From positions 1 through 10,526 of the forward strand of contig JASHTU010000401.1 in the NCBI GenBank assembly GCA_030040395.1: 10,526 nt of DNA, read 5' to 3'. Within the stretch, counting starts at the first letter, position 1. Each line of letters begins with the position of its first letter. The stretch comes from Acidobacteriaceae bacterium. Lineage in GTDB: Bacteria > Acidobacteriota > Terriglobia > Terriglobales > Acidobacteriaceae. The position numbers and the translations under genes are program-made. Below, in pieces: positions 1-6,716 of this stretch. Below the pieces are notes generated by a model. The model was not told the DNA's origin and ran no database searches. It was given only the letters and a program-made list of their open reading frames with translations.

Positions 1-1
1 T

Positions 2-157
2 GCCCGCGGTGTGCGGGTATCCTTTCCCACTCCAAACCTCTCGACCGACAACGCCGCCATGATTGCCGCCGCCGCCTGGCCGCGCCTGCTGGCGACAGAA
101 TTTGCCCCACCCAGCCTCACCGCCGATCCCTCGCTGGCGCTGGGAATTGGAGACTGA
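2..157 (+). CDS. tsaD: TsaD, tRNA threonylcarbamoyladenosine transferase, C-terminal end only (partial)
   Basis: The window opens inside this gene; 51 codons and a TGA stop are visible. TsaD transfers the threonylcarbamoyl group from threonylcarbamoyl-AMP to A37 of ANN-decoding tRNAs (t6A synthesis) in the cytoplasm, with TsaB and TsaE as partners in bacteria. The visible peptide has the family's closing signature: a Pro-rich VSFPTPNL stretch, then STDNAAMIAAAAW. This matches the usual C-T-D-N-x-A-M-I-A block, whose Asp is a metal ligand in the ASKHA fold. The usual Cys before the Thr is Ser here, and the tail after the motif is short. The gene converges on the downstream two-component operon with a 75-bp gap and has no functional link to it that I can see. 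The identification rests on one strong motif in a short fragment. Confidence 0.85.
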   Translation, partial: ARGVRVSFPTPNLSTDNAAMIAAAAWPRLLATEFAPPSLTADPSLALGIGD

Positions 158-232
158 GATTCCGGCGGCGCCGCCAGTCAGCGCGCGCCAGATCGACCCA
201 AAGAACGAGCACCCAATTCATGGTCAAGCCCT
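158..232. other. Convergent intergenic gap with a GC palindrome
   Basis: This 75-bp gap lies between two gene ends, tsaD on plus and the response regulator on minus. It holds a perfect 12-bp palindrome, GGCGGCGCCGCC at 164-175, only 7 bp after the tsaD stop. Such a structure could end transcription from tsaD, but no T-run follows on either strand, so it is not a standard intrinsic terminator. In GC-rich DNA a palindrome like this can arise by chance. Confidence 0.3.
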
Positions 233-1699
233 TTAATCCCTAGCTCCCTCGCCCGATTCGCGGCCCCGCTTGCGGATCTCGATGTTGAGCCGCTTGATCT
301 TCTGGTTCAGCGTGGAAAGCGGAATGCGGAACTGCTCGGCGGCGTCGGTCTGGTTCCAGTTGCAGCGCTCGAGCTTTTCCACGATGATGCGCCGCTCGAT
401 GACTTCCAGAATGTCGAACAGCGAAGAGTTGGGGTTGTGCTCGAGCAAGGCGTCCTGGAAGCTGCGGCCGGTGATGTGGCCGGGCAGCAGTTCGGCGCCG
501 ATGACCGTGCTTGAGGAAAGCACCACCCCGCGCTCGATGGCGTTCTCGAGCTCGCGCACGTTGCCAGGCCAGTCGTAATCGACGAGGGCGCGCAGCGCAT
601 CGGCGGAGAGTTTGCGCGGCGAGAGGCCATTTTCGCCGGCGTAGAAGTCGAGAAAATGCTGGGCGAGCAGGGGAATGTCTTCGCGGCGCGCGCGCAACGG
701 CGGAATATCCACCACAATCACATTGAGGCGGTAGAAAAGATCTTCTCGGAAGCGGCCCTCGCGCACTTCCTTGCGCAAATCGACGTTGGTGGCGGCGAGA
801 ATGCGCACATCCACCTGAATCTCCTGAATCCCGCCCAGGTGCATAAAGCGCCGGTCCTGCAGCACGCGCAGGATCTTGGCTTGCGTGTCCATGCCCATGG
901 TGGCGATCTCGTCGAGAAAGAGCGTGCCCCCGTGAGCGACCTCGAAGAGGCCTTTTTTGGAAGCGATGGCCGAGGTGAAGGCGCCCTTCACGTGGCCGAA
1001 AAGGGTTGACTCCAGCAGCTCCGGCGGCATGGCCCCGGTGTTGATGGGCACAAACGGCTTGTCGCGGCGCGGCGAGTTGGCGTGAATGGCCTTGGCGATG
1101 AGCTCCTTGCCGGTGCCGCTTTCGCCCTGAATGAGAACCGTGGAGCGGCTGGGCGCAACCTGAGCGACAAGATCGAAGACACGGAGCATGGAGTCGCTTT
1201 TGCCCACGATATTGGCAAAGCTATAGCGCTGCTTGAGGGTGCGCTTGAGCTGCAGGTTTTCTTCCTCCGCGCGATGGCGCGCGACCGCCGAGCGAATGTC
1301 GGCCAGCAGCTTTTCGTTGTCCCAGGGCTTCTGGATAAAGTTTTCCGCGCCGGCGCGGATGGATTCCACCACGTTCTGCACGGTGCCGTAGGCCGTGATC
1401 ATGATGATGGGCAGGTCGGGATGCCGCTCTTTGATCTGCGGCAACAATTCCAGTCCGCTCTGCCCGGGCAGCGCCAGATCGAGGAGGACAAGGTCAAAGG
1501 TGTCGGCTTCAAGCTTGCGCAGGCCCTCTTCGCCCTCGGCAGCGGAGGTCACAGCGAAGCCTTCGAGCGAAAGCAGCACTTCCAGCGATTCACGAATGCC
1601 GGCTTCATCATCGATGACAAGAATCCCCGCGGGAGCCGAGGTTCCGTTTGCCGTGGGCGCCGATGCGGGCAGGTTGACAGGCTGTTCGACCTCAGGCAT
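233..1699 (-). CDS. NtrC/AtoC-type sigma-54-dependent response regulator
   Basis: This 488-residue protein has the standard three-domain NtrC layout and acts as a DNA-bound activator of sigma-54 RNA polymerase. The receiver domain spans about residues 25-140, with acidic pair D30/D31, phospho-acceptor D74, T102 and K124. The AAA+ ATPase spans about 163-395. It has Walker A GESGTGKE (192-199), Walker B LFLDE (260-264), an arginine-finger region GRFREDLFYR (315-324) and the sensor-II block WPGNVREL (377-384). The sigma-54 contact loop at 239-244 reads GAFTSA instead of the canonical GAFTGA. A Fis-type helix-turn-helix lies at about 448-472. The ATG at 1699 overlaps the kinase stop by 8 bp (1692-1699). 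An AAGGAAG ribosome site sits 8 nt upstream inside the kinase gene, so the two are probably translationally coupled. The partner kinase is almost certainly the upstream gene. Target genes cannot be read from the protein. Confidence 0.95.
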   Translation of the reverse strand: MPEVEQPVNLPASAPTANGTSAPAGILVIDDEAGIRESLEVLLSLEGFAVTSAAEGEEGLRKLEADTFDLVLLDLALPGQSGLELLPQIKERHPDLPIIMITAYGTVQNVVESIRAGAENFIQKPWDNEKLLADIRSAVARHRAEEENLQLKRTLKQRYSFANIVGKSDSMLRVFDLVAQVAPSRSTVLIQGESGTGKELIAKAIHANSPRRDKPFVPINTGAMPPELLESTLFGHVKGAFTSAIASKKGLFEVAHGGTLFLDEIATMGMDTQAKILRVLQDRRFMHLGGIQEIQVDVRILAATNVDLRKEVREGRFREDLFYRLNVIVVDIPPLRARREDIPLLAQHFLDFYAGENGLSPRKLSADALRALVDYDWPGNVRELENAIERGVVLSSSTVIGAELLPGHITGRSFQDALLEHNPNSSLFDILEVIERRIIVEKLERCNWNQTDAAEQFRIPLSTLNQKIKRLNIEIRKRGRESGEGARD

Positions 1700-4577
1700 G
1701 TACGGACTTCCTTAATTGCGGGAACTCGAGATGAAACGTGGCGCCGGCTCCGACGGCGCTCTCCACGTGAATCTTTCCGGCATGCTCCTGGATGATGCCG
1801 TAGGAGACGGAGAGCCCCAAACCGGCGCCCCGGCGTTCGCCCGGGCGAGAGGTGGTCTTGGTGGTGAAGAAGGGATCGAAAATGCGCTTGAGATGCTCGG
1901 GTGCGATGCCCAAGCCGGAGTCGGCAATCAAAGCTTCGACATGGCCATTGACCAGCGTGGCCACGCGCAACCGCCCCCCGCCTGGCATCGCATCTTTAGC
2001 GTTCAATAACAGGTTCAAAAACACCTGCTGCAATTTGCCGGGATTGCCGTGGATCGGCGGCAGCTCGCCAGCCAAGTCGAGGTCGACGACAATCTGCGCG
2101 GTTTTGAATTGGTGCTCGAGCAATGACAGGGTGTCGCGAATCACCTGGTTGAGATCAGTTTCGCGGAACTCGGTCGACGAGGTGCGCGAAAAATTCAAGA
2201 GGCCGTTGGCGATCTCCGCGGCGCGAAAGCTTTGCTGCGTGATCTTGTCGAGCACCGGCCCCAGGCGCGTGTCGCCGCGCAGTTGCTTGGCCAGCATTTG
2301 CGCGTACGACGAGATGACCGCCAAGGGCGTATTGATTTCATGCGCCACGCCGGCGGCGAGCAGGCCGATGGAACTCAGCTTGTCGGCTTGCGCAAGCTGC
2401 GACTCCAGGCTGACACGCTCAGTAATATCATCCACCAGGATGATGCGCCCGACCGGCACGAAATCGCGTGAAAGCAGGGGTGCAATGGCGATGTTGGCCG
2501 TGCGCTGCTCGCCGGCGCGCGTGGTGAGGGGGAATTTGTACAGGTGATGGACGCCCTGGTCGCTGCGGAACCCCTCCATCGCCTCGATCAACTCCTGCGG
2601 AAACACCGCGCTGAAGTCCTGTCCCAGGGCCTCGGAGCGGCTCATGGCGTACATCGCCTCCATTTGCGCGTTCCAGCTCTCGATGCGGTCGTCCAGGCCG
2701 ACGGCGAGAATGCCCACGTTGATGGATTCGACAATGTTCTCGTTAAACTCCTTGAGCCGCTCGAATTCGACGATCTTTTCTTCGAGGCGGGCGTACAGAC
2801 TTGCGTTCTGCAGGGCGATGCCGATGTAGCTGGCCAGGGACTCGAGCAACTCCACGTCTTCGCTGGTCAGAAAATCGCCGCCCAGGGTCCGGCCTAGCCC
2901 GATCACGGCGATAGTGCGGGCCGCCGCCTGGCCGTCGTCAAGTTGCACCGGAGCCGCGCGGCAGGGTAGATAGTAGTTCAGATCGAGCAGCGCCGCCGTG
3001 CGCTGCTGGTTCACCGGCAGATGCAGCGCCGCCTGCGCGTTTTCAAGGAAAATGTGCGAGTGGTCCTGGACGCGGTCGAAGTCCAGGAAGCCCAGGTCGA
3101 GCGAGCCCTCGCCGCGCTTGTCCTGTGCGGCGCTCACCTCATCGGGCAGCCCGTGCGAGGCGGCCAGCCGCATTTGCCCGTCCTGGGTGAGGAACACGGC
3201 CACACGCGCCACCTGGAGGGTGCGCGGGAGTTGCTCCACAATCGAGCGCAGCAAGGCCCGCAAATCGGTTTCCGAACTGAGGCCCCGGCCAAACTCCACC
3301 AGTGCCTTGCGGTAATCGTAGCGGTGGCGGTCGAAGGCGCGATCGACCCACCCTTGGATGCGGCGCTTGAGAGGATCGAAAATGGCGACCAGCACGACCA
3401 CGGAGATCACCAAAGCCCACTCGCGCACGGCCTCCGGCGCGCCATTGTGGATCATGACCGCGCTGAGACCGATAATGCCGGCATAAACCCCGAGAATCAC
3501 ACCTGTCGCGAGCGTGTAGGCCACGCCCCGCTTGAATATCAGGTCGGTGTCCATCAGCCGATAGCGCACAATCGCCCAACTGAAGGTCAACGGCAAAAAC
3601 ACCAGCGACAGGCCGGCAAGATCGGTGATCAGCCGCGGGGGGTGCATGTCCAACAGGTAGGGAACGGCGTAAAACAACGTGAATGGCAGCACCGCAAGCA
3701 GTGTGCCCCGCGTCACCCACTTCAACTGCTGCCGCAGCAGCGGCGAGTCGGCCCGCTTATACCCACGCAAGAAGAACAGCGCCGCCAGCACGTAGAAAAC
3801 CGCGTCGTAAGCGGTGGCAATCTGGTTGAGCCGGTCGAGGAGAATCTTGGTGGCCTCCCGCGTCCCGATCGACCATATCCACAACCCTAGAAGGTCCGCA
3901 CCCGGCGCATACACCAGGGGCAGCAACCAGCGCCGGCGCAGATTCTTGAACCGTTCCTCCGGGAAGCTCAGGGCAAAGTGCAAAAATAGCGCCGGCTGCA
4001 GCGCCTCCGCCGCCACATTCGTCCAGAAGACGGTCCAATCCAGCGTATCCAGCTTGGTCGTGTACTTCAGCGCATACAGCGCAAACGACACCAGGCAAAA
4101 AAGGTAAAAATGCGTGGCCCGCGGCGCACCCCAGCGCCGGAACAGGACGTAAAACCCGATGATGAGGTAAATGAGTCCGATGACACGCAACCCTTGCGCC
4201 AAGCTCCGGTCCGACGGGACGGGAATGACCTTCACCGGCGTGTCCAGCGGAATGCCGTCTCGGGTAATGAAGTAATTGAGCTGCCCGTAGCTCCCCGCTC
4301 CGTAAAGAGCGCGCTCGAGGTCGGCCTCGCGGCTCACGGACACGCCGTTGACCGCCGTCAGCAAGTCACGCGTCTGGATGCCGGCACGCTCGCCGGGCAT
4401 GTTCGGCAGCACTTTGTCCGCGACCAGTCCGCCCGCGGCCTCACGCCACCACACCCCGTCGTCCGGCCGGTCGAAGTGTCGCTCCTGGAGCAGGTTGAAC
4501 ACAGCCAACACGAGCAGGGCCGCGGTGGCGAGAGCCAGCAGCGTCGCCTGCGCTCGATGAATGAGGCCGGTCTCCAT
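1692..4577 (-). CDS. Membrane sensor histidine kinase, PDZ / multi-helix / GAF / PAS / HisKA-HATPase
   Basis: This 961-residue kinase probably senses an envelope or membrane signal and phosphorylates the regulator encoded next. Residues 12-30 form a first membrane helix. Residues about 45-118 look like a PDZ domain (GGLVADKVLPNMPGERAGI, then DLLTAVNGVSV), expected outside the cytoplasm. About nine more hydrophobic segments follow between 128 and 402. The linker RIQGWVDRAFDRHRYDYR (406-423) is typical of multi-helix sensor kinases. A GAF domain covers about 425-595, a PAS domain about 611-722 and a HisKA helix about 730-800, with phospho-acceptor H746 in GVAHEINTPL. The ATPase domain has N-box N855/N859, G1 box DSGLG (886-890), F-box DPFFTTK (901-907) and G2 box GAGLGLS (917-923), so the core looks active. 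The helix-plus-PDZ front end recalls Bacillus ComP, from memory. The start codon at 4577 has only a weak ribosome site. The ligand is unknown. Confidence 0.95.
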   Translation of the reverse strand: METGLIHRAQATLLALATAALLVLAVFNLLQERHFDRPDDGVWWREAAGGLVADKVLPNMPGERAGIQTRDLLTAVNGVSVSREADLERALYGAGSYGQLNYFITRDGIPLDTPVKVIPVPSDRSLAQGLRVIGLIYLIIGFYVLFRRWGAPRATHFYLFCLVSFALYALKYTTKLDTLDWTVFWTNVAAEALQPALFLHFALSFPEERFKNLRRRWLLPLVYAPGADLLGLWIWSIGTREATKILLDRLNQIATAYDAVFYVLAALFFLRGYKRADSPLLRQQLKWVTRGTLLAVLPFTLFYAVPYLLDMHPPRLITDLAGLSLVFLPLTFSWAIVRYRLMDTDLIFKRGVAYTLATGVILGVYAGIIGLSAVMIHNGAPEAVREWALVISVVVLVAIFDPLKRRIQGWVDRAFDRHRYDYRKALVEFGRGLSSETDLRALLRSIVEQLPRTLQVARVAVFLTQDGQMRLAASHGLPDEVSAAQDKRGEGSLDLGFLDFDRVQDHSHIFLENAQAALHLPVNQQRTAALLDLNYYLPCRAAPVQLDDGQAAARTIAVIGLGRTLGGDFLTSEDVELLESLASYIGIALQNASLYARLEEKIVEFERLKEFNENIVESINVGILAVGLDDRIESWNAQMEAMYAMSRSEALGQDFSAVFPQELIEAMEGFRSDQGVHHLYKFPLTTRAGEQRTANIAIAPLLSRDFVPVGRIILVDDITERVSLESQLAQADKLSSIGLLAAGVAHEINTPLAVISSYAQMLAKQLRGDTRLGPVLDKITQQSFRAAEIANGLLNFSRTSSTEFRETDLNQVIRDTLSLLEHQFKTAQIVVDLDLAGELPPIHGNPGKLQQVFLNLLLNAKDAMPGGGRLRVATLVNGHVEALIADSGLGIAPEHLKRIFDPFFTTKTTSRPGERRGAGLGLSVSYGIIQEHAGKIHVESAVGAGATFHLEFPQLRKSVHA

Positions 4578-4607
4578 GGGGCTTCAATCTACTTCAACAT
4601 ATTCGAT

Positions 4608-4623
4608 AGCACGTGGGGCGCCA
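4608..4623 (-). promoter_or_regulatory. Candidate sigma-54 (-24/-12) promoter of the kinase-regulator operon
   Basis: Read on the minus strand, 4623 to 4608 is TGGCGCCCCACGTGCT. It keeps the invariant GG-N10-GC spacing and matches 9 of the 12 defined positions of the consensus TGGCACG-N4-TTGCW. Transcription would start near 4597, giving a leader of about 20 nt before the kinase ATG at 4577. The promoter lies before an operon that itself encodes a sigma-54 activator, so autoregulation is plausible. A GG-N10-GC match is not rare in GC-rich DNA, so this is a candidate only. Confidence 0.45.
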
Positions 4624-4776
4624 TGCGGACGCATCCTCAAGGTACGAAAGGAACTACCGGTAATCGCTAGAGAATGCGCGAGATATGGACTTGCCCATGA
4701 GCCAAAGGTCACTCACGTCTGCAGGGATCGGTCGAGGAAATGCAGAAAACGGGAACCGCGATCCAGCGAAAGGGAT

Positions 4777-4800
4777 GAATCTACAAAATTCGGTAGATTC
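4777..4800. promoter_or_regulatory. Perfect 8-bp dyad, candidate upstream activator site
   Basis: GAATCTAC (4777-4784) and GTAGATTC (4793-4800) are exact inverted repeats around an 8-nt spacer. The centre is about 190 bp upstream of the predicted sigma-54 start site, within the usual range for NtrC-type enhancer sites. A single half site, AATCTAC, recurs at 4586-4592 in the kinase leader next to the start codon. No T-run follows, so a terminator for araD is less likely. Binding by the encoded regulator is inference. Confidence 0.4.
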
Positions 4801-4957
4801 GTGAAGATATGTGACTTATTTCACTTTTACTTACTTGTTCCGCTATGGTCCCGACGCACGGCTCGGGGCAGAAGCGGCGCCCTCAAGATACCCAACGCTT
4901 TAATCATAACGCACCGTTCCCGCACCGGAAAACCCACTCCTTCACGCGAAGCCCGCG

Positions 4958-5671
4958 TCAATTTCCTCTGACTTGCCCGTACGTCGCCTTGGGCCCATGC
5001 TTGCGCAGGTAGTGGTGTTCTTGCACGTAGGGCGGAATCCCCGCCTCGGGCGCCGAAAGCAGAACGCTCCGGTAGGCCAGCCGCGCAATGTACTCGAGCA
5101 CGTCGGCGTGCTCCACCGCTTCGTCGGGCGTTCGACCCCAGGCGAAGGGCGCGTGGCCGGCCACCAGGACGCCGGGAACCGCTGTCGGCGAAAGCCCGCC
5201 CTCGCGGAACCGCCGCACGATCACCGCGCCGGTGGAACGTACGTAGGCGTCGCGCACCTCGTCCGCAGTCAGCGGCTCGGTCACCGGCACCGGCCCGTGG
5301 AAGTAGTCGGCGTGCGTGGTGCCCAGGCAAGGAATCGCTCGCCCGGCCTGCGACCACGCGGTCGCAAACTCGGAGTGTGTATGCACAATCCCGCCGATCT
5401 GGGGAAACTCGCGGTAAAGCAGCGTGTGAGTGTCCAAATCGCTCGAAGGCCGCAGCGCGCCCTCAACCACCCTCCCCTCGAGATCGGTCACCACCAGGTC
5501 CGCCGCAGTCAGGGCGGCGTAATCCACGCCGCTCGGTTTGATCACCACCAGGGCCTGGGCGCCGGTGCGGTCGATCCCGCTCGCGTTTCCAAAGGTATGC
5601 GGCGCCAGTCCCCTTCGGGCAATCTCTTGATTGGCGCAAAGAACCTGCTGGCGAAGCGATTCGAGCAACAT
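4958..5671 (-). CDS. araD: L-ribulose-5-phosphate 4-epimerase (class II aldolase family)
   Basis: AraD interconverts L-ribulose 5-phosphate and D-xylulose 5-phosphate, the step that feeds L-arabinose and related pentoses into the pentose phosphate pathway in the cytoplasm. The product is 237 residues, close to the usual family length of about 230. Visible signatures include GNASGIDR (28-35), KPSGVDY (45-51), SSDLDTH (76-82), VHTHS (96-100), HADYF (120-124), AGHAPFAWG (171-179) and ATYGQ (229-233). By alignment to E. coli AraD, the Zn ligands are H97, H99 and H173, and D78, D122 and Y231 fill the other active-site positions. I chose the ATG at 5671 because GGAG lies 8 nt upstream and the N-terminus fits the family. 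An open frame continuing up to 5983 adds a low-complexity Arg-rich extension with no family match. No araA or araB is in the window. UlaF and SgbE catalyse the same reaction and cannot be excluded as the closer relative. Confidence 0.9.
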   Translation of the reverse strand: MLLESLRQQVLCANQEIARRGLAPHTFGNASGIDRTGAQALVVIKPSGVDYAALTAADLVVTDLEGRVVEGALRPSSDLDTHTLLYREFPQIGGIVHTHSEFATAWSQAGRAIPCLGTTHADYFHGPVPVTEPLTADEVRDAYVRSTGAVIVRRFREGGLSPTAVPGVLVAGHAPFAWGRTPDEAVEHADVLEYIARLAYRSVLLSAPEAGIPPYVQEHHYLRKHGPKATYGQVRGN

Positions 5672-5975
5672 AACCCACTCTCCGGCCGCGCGACCTGCCC
5701 CGAAGTCGCGCCCATGCCAGCATATCAACACCCGACGGACTGGCTCCGCCACGCGAGAACTGGCTCGCGACGCGCGATTTCGCGCCGGCTCCCTACAGAT
5801 CCCAGTCCCGCGACGGATCCTGGCGGTCAGTTTGACAAAGGCAGCCAACCGTCCCTGCTGGGTCGTCATCAGTTCAGTGAAAGGTTGACCACCCGCGTCG
5901 GCTCGGCGGTAATCAAGCGGTCTAATACCGTACGGGCGCCTGTCTGTGAGAACGGTGGGAACACAGGAGTTTTCG
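5672..5975. promoter_or_regulatory. Divergent control region between araD and the barrel-protein gene
   Basis: This 304-bp gap must carry the starts of both divergent genes, but I found no convincing promoter pair. The most structured part is 5905-5940: two GCGGT repeats at 5906-5910 and 5917-5921, an inverted repeat CGGT-N5-ACCG (5918-5930) and the overlapping 8-bp palindrome CCGTACGG (5928-5935). This lies 40-50 bp before the barrel gene start, where an operator or -10 region could sit. A TTGACA at 5832-5837 has no matching -10 box 16-18 bp downstream. Confidence 0.35.
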
Positions 5976-6521
5976 ATGCGCAATTTTTCCCGGGTTTCAC
6001 TGATCGCTATGCCGCTTATCCTTTCACTCGGGGTTCTTCTGCTTCCCGCCCCTGCTCACGCGGCAGGGGCCTCCGGCGATCTCTATTTCGGTTATAGCCG
6101 TCTGGGCAGCAACACCTTCTACCCCAACGTGGGTGGGTTGAACGGCTGGGAAGCCGCGGCAAACTTTAGCTGGATACGTTTTGTGGGCGCGGAAGTCGAC
6201 GTGGCTCATTACGGCATCGGCGCCGGCGCGAGCATTCCGCGCACCACGACGTTCTTTTTCGGCCCGCGCATCACCCTCGGCGCGGCCGGCGTCCACGTTT
6301 TCGCGCACGGCCTGGTCGGGGGCGAACACTCGGCCAATAGCGGCAGCCCGACTCCGATTTCGGGCGGCGCGCTCGCCATCGACTTTGGAGGCGGCGTGGA
6401 TGCCCGCATCGCGCCCTTCTTCGCCTGGCGCGTTGGCGCCGACTACATCGCCGCGCCTACGCAAAGTCCTTCCGGCGCAAGCCACGACCGTTTCACCACC
6501 GGCCTCGTCTTCCGCTTTTGA
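5976..6521 (+). CDS. Small outer-membrane beta-barrel protein, function unknown
   Basis: This 181-residue secreted protein has a clear Sec signal peptide. A basic start (MRNFSR) is followed by a hydrophobic core at about 9-23 and an AHA cleavage site after residue 29. The mature part is about 152 residues of alternating polar and hydrophobic stretches with many Gly and aromatic residues (YFGYSRLG, FVGAEVDVAHYG, TTFFFGPRITLG). It ends in VFRF, and a C-terminal Phe is the usual signal for outer-membrane assembly. The size suits an eight-stranded barrel of the OmpA/OmpW/OmpX kind. I chose the ATG at 5976 over the in-frame ATG at 5946 because AGGAG (5965-5969) lies 6 nt upstream and it places the signal peptide at the N-terminus. 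The gene is divergent from araD and 195 bp before the TonB-dependent receptor. The specific role, whether pore, adhesion or structural, cannot be told from sequence. Confidence 0.85.
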   Translation: MRNFSRVSLIAMPLILSLGVLLLPAPAHAAGASGDLYFGYSRLGSNTFYPNVGGLNGWEAAANFSWIRFVGAEVDVAHYGIGAGASIPRTTTFFFGPRITLGAAGVHVFAHGLVGGEHSANSGSPTPISGGALAIDFGGGVDARIAPFFAWRVGADYIAAPTQSPSGASHDRFTTGLVFRF

Positions 6522-6545
6522 CGAGATCCCGCTCGGCGGTTTCAG

Positions 6546-6584
6546 GTTATAGCTGTAAGTTATACCTGTAAGTTATAGCTGTTA
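6546..6584. repeat. Three abutting 13-bp tandem repeats
   Basis: The copies are GTTATAGCTGTAA (6546-6558), GTTATACCTGTAA (6559-6571) and GTTATAGCTGTTA (6572-6584), with no spacer. Copies 2 and 3 each differ from copy 1 at a single base. Each unit is close to a dyad of the form TTAnAGCTnTAA, so each could be one protein-binding site. The array starts 25 bp after the barrel-protein stop codon and is AT-rich against GC-rich surroundings. It could be an operator array for the downstream receptor gene or a simple replication-slippage repeat. Confidence 0.8.
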
Positions 6585-6609
6585 TCGGTTTTTCTTATAC
6601 CCGCGATTT

Positions 6610-6645
6610 GCTTATAAACCGCTGATGCGGCGCTTATAAAGCGCT
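6610..6645. repeat. Pair of 14-bp direct repeats GCTTATAAA(C/G)CGCT
   Basis: GCTTATAAACCGCT (6610-6623) and GCTTATAAAGCGCT (6632-6645) match at 13 of 14 bases, and their starts are 22 bp apart, about two helical turns. Both contain the TTATA core that also opens each 13-bp repeat upstream. The second copy overlaps the hairpins that lead into the terminator, so the pair may be part of an RNA structure or a protein-binding array. Confidence 0.65.
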
Positions 6646-6657
6646 TAGGCGTTTTTT
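6638..6657 (+). terminator. Intrinsic terminator-like hairpin after the barrel gene
   Basis: AAAGCGC (6638-6644) pairs with GCGTTTT (6649-6655) around a TTAG loop. This gives a 7-bp stem with one G-U pair, and the T-run extends to 6657. It lies 117 bp after the barrel stop codon and 60 bp before the receptor start, so it most simply ends the barrel transcript. Its left arm is shared with an alternative hairpin, GCGCTT-ATA-AAGCGC (6630-6644), so it could instead act as an attenuator if the receptor promoter lies upstream. Confidence 0.5.
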
Positions 6658-6716
6658 ACGGCTTTGAAGGTCTCCTGGATTCGGCCCCTCTTTTCGGGAC
6701 GGTATGGAGGTCTTCG

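Larger units (their letters stand above)
4578..4957. other. 380-bp spacer between araD and the kinase gene
   Basis: No credible gene lies here. Besides the sigma-54 candidate and the 8-bp dyad, the section 4770-4840 is clearly richer in A+T than its flanks. It contains a small inverted repeat GTGA-N6-TCAC (4811-4824). On the minus strand a TATGAT hexamer (4908 down to 4903) resembles a sigma-70 -10 box, but no convincing -35 box lies at the right distance. A 5-bp hairpin (ACGCG/CGCGT, 4944-4958) overlaps the araD stop codon and has no adjacent T-run, so I could not identify a clear araD terminator. Confidence 0.5.

Noticed and set aside
3021..3890. 289-codon open frame on plus inside the kinase gene
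   Set aside because: Composition of His/Gln/Arg-rich shadow frames in GC-rich DNA. The opposite strand encodes a complete kinase.
5832..5860. Sigma-70 promoter starting with TTGACA at 5832-5837
   Set aside because: The region 16-18 bp downstream is CTGCTG-like and not a credible -10 box.
5672..5983. N-terminal extension of araD to an upstream start at 5983
   Set aside because: The extra residues are Arg-rich with no family match, would overlap the barrel gene start, and a good ribosome site precedes the ATG at 5671.
4973..6097. 374-codon open frame on plus, antisense to araD and running into the barrel gene
   Set aside because: Arg/Pro/Gly-rich with no recognisable motif. It lies opposite a well-supported enzyme gene and conflicts with the barrel gene's signal peptide frame.
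6546..6657. Replication origin, because three AT-rich 13-mers resemble an unwinding element
   Set aside because: No DnaA boxes of the TTATCCACA type lie nearby, and there is no dnaA, dnaN or other origin neighbour.
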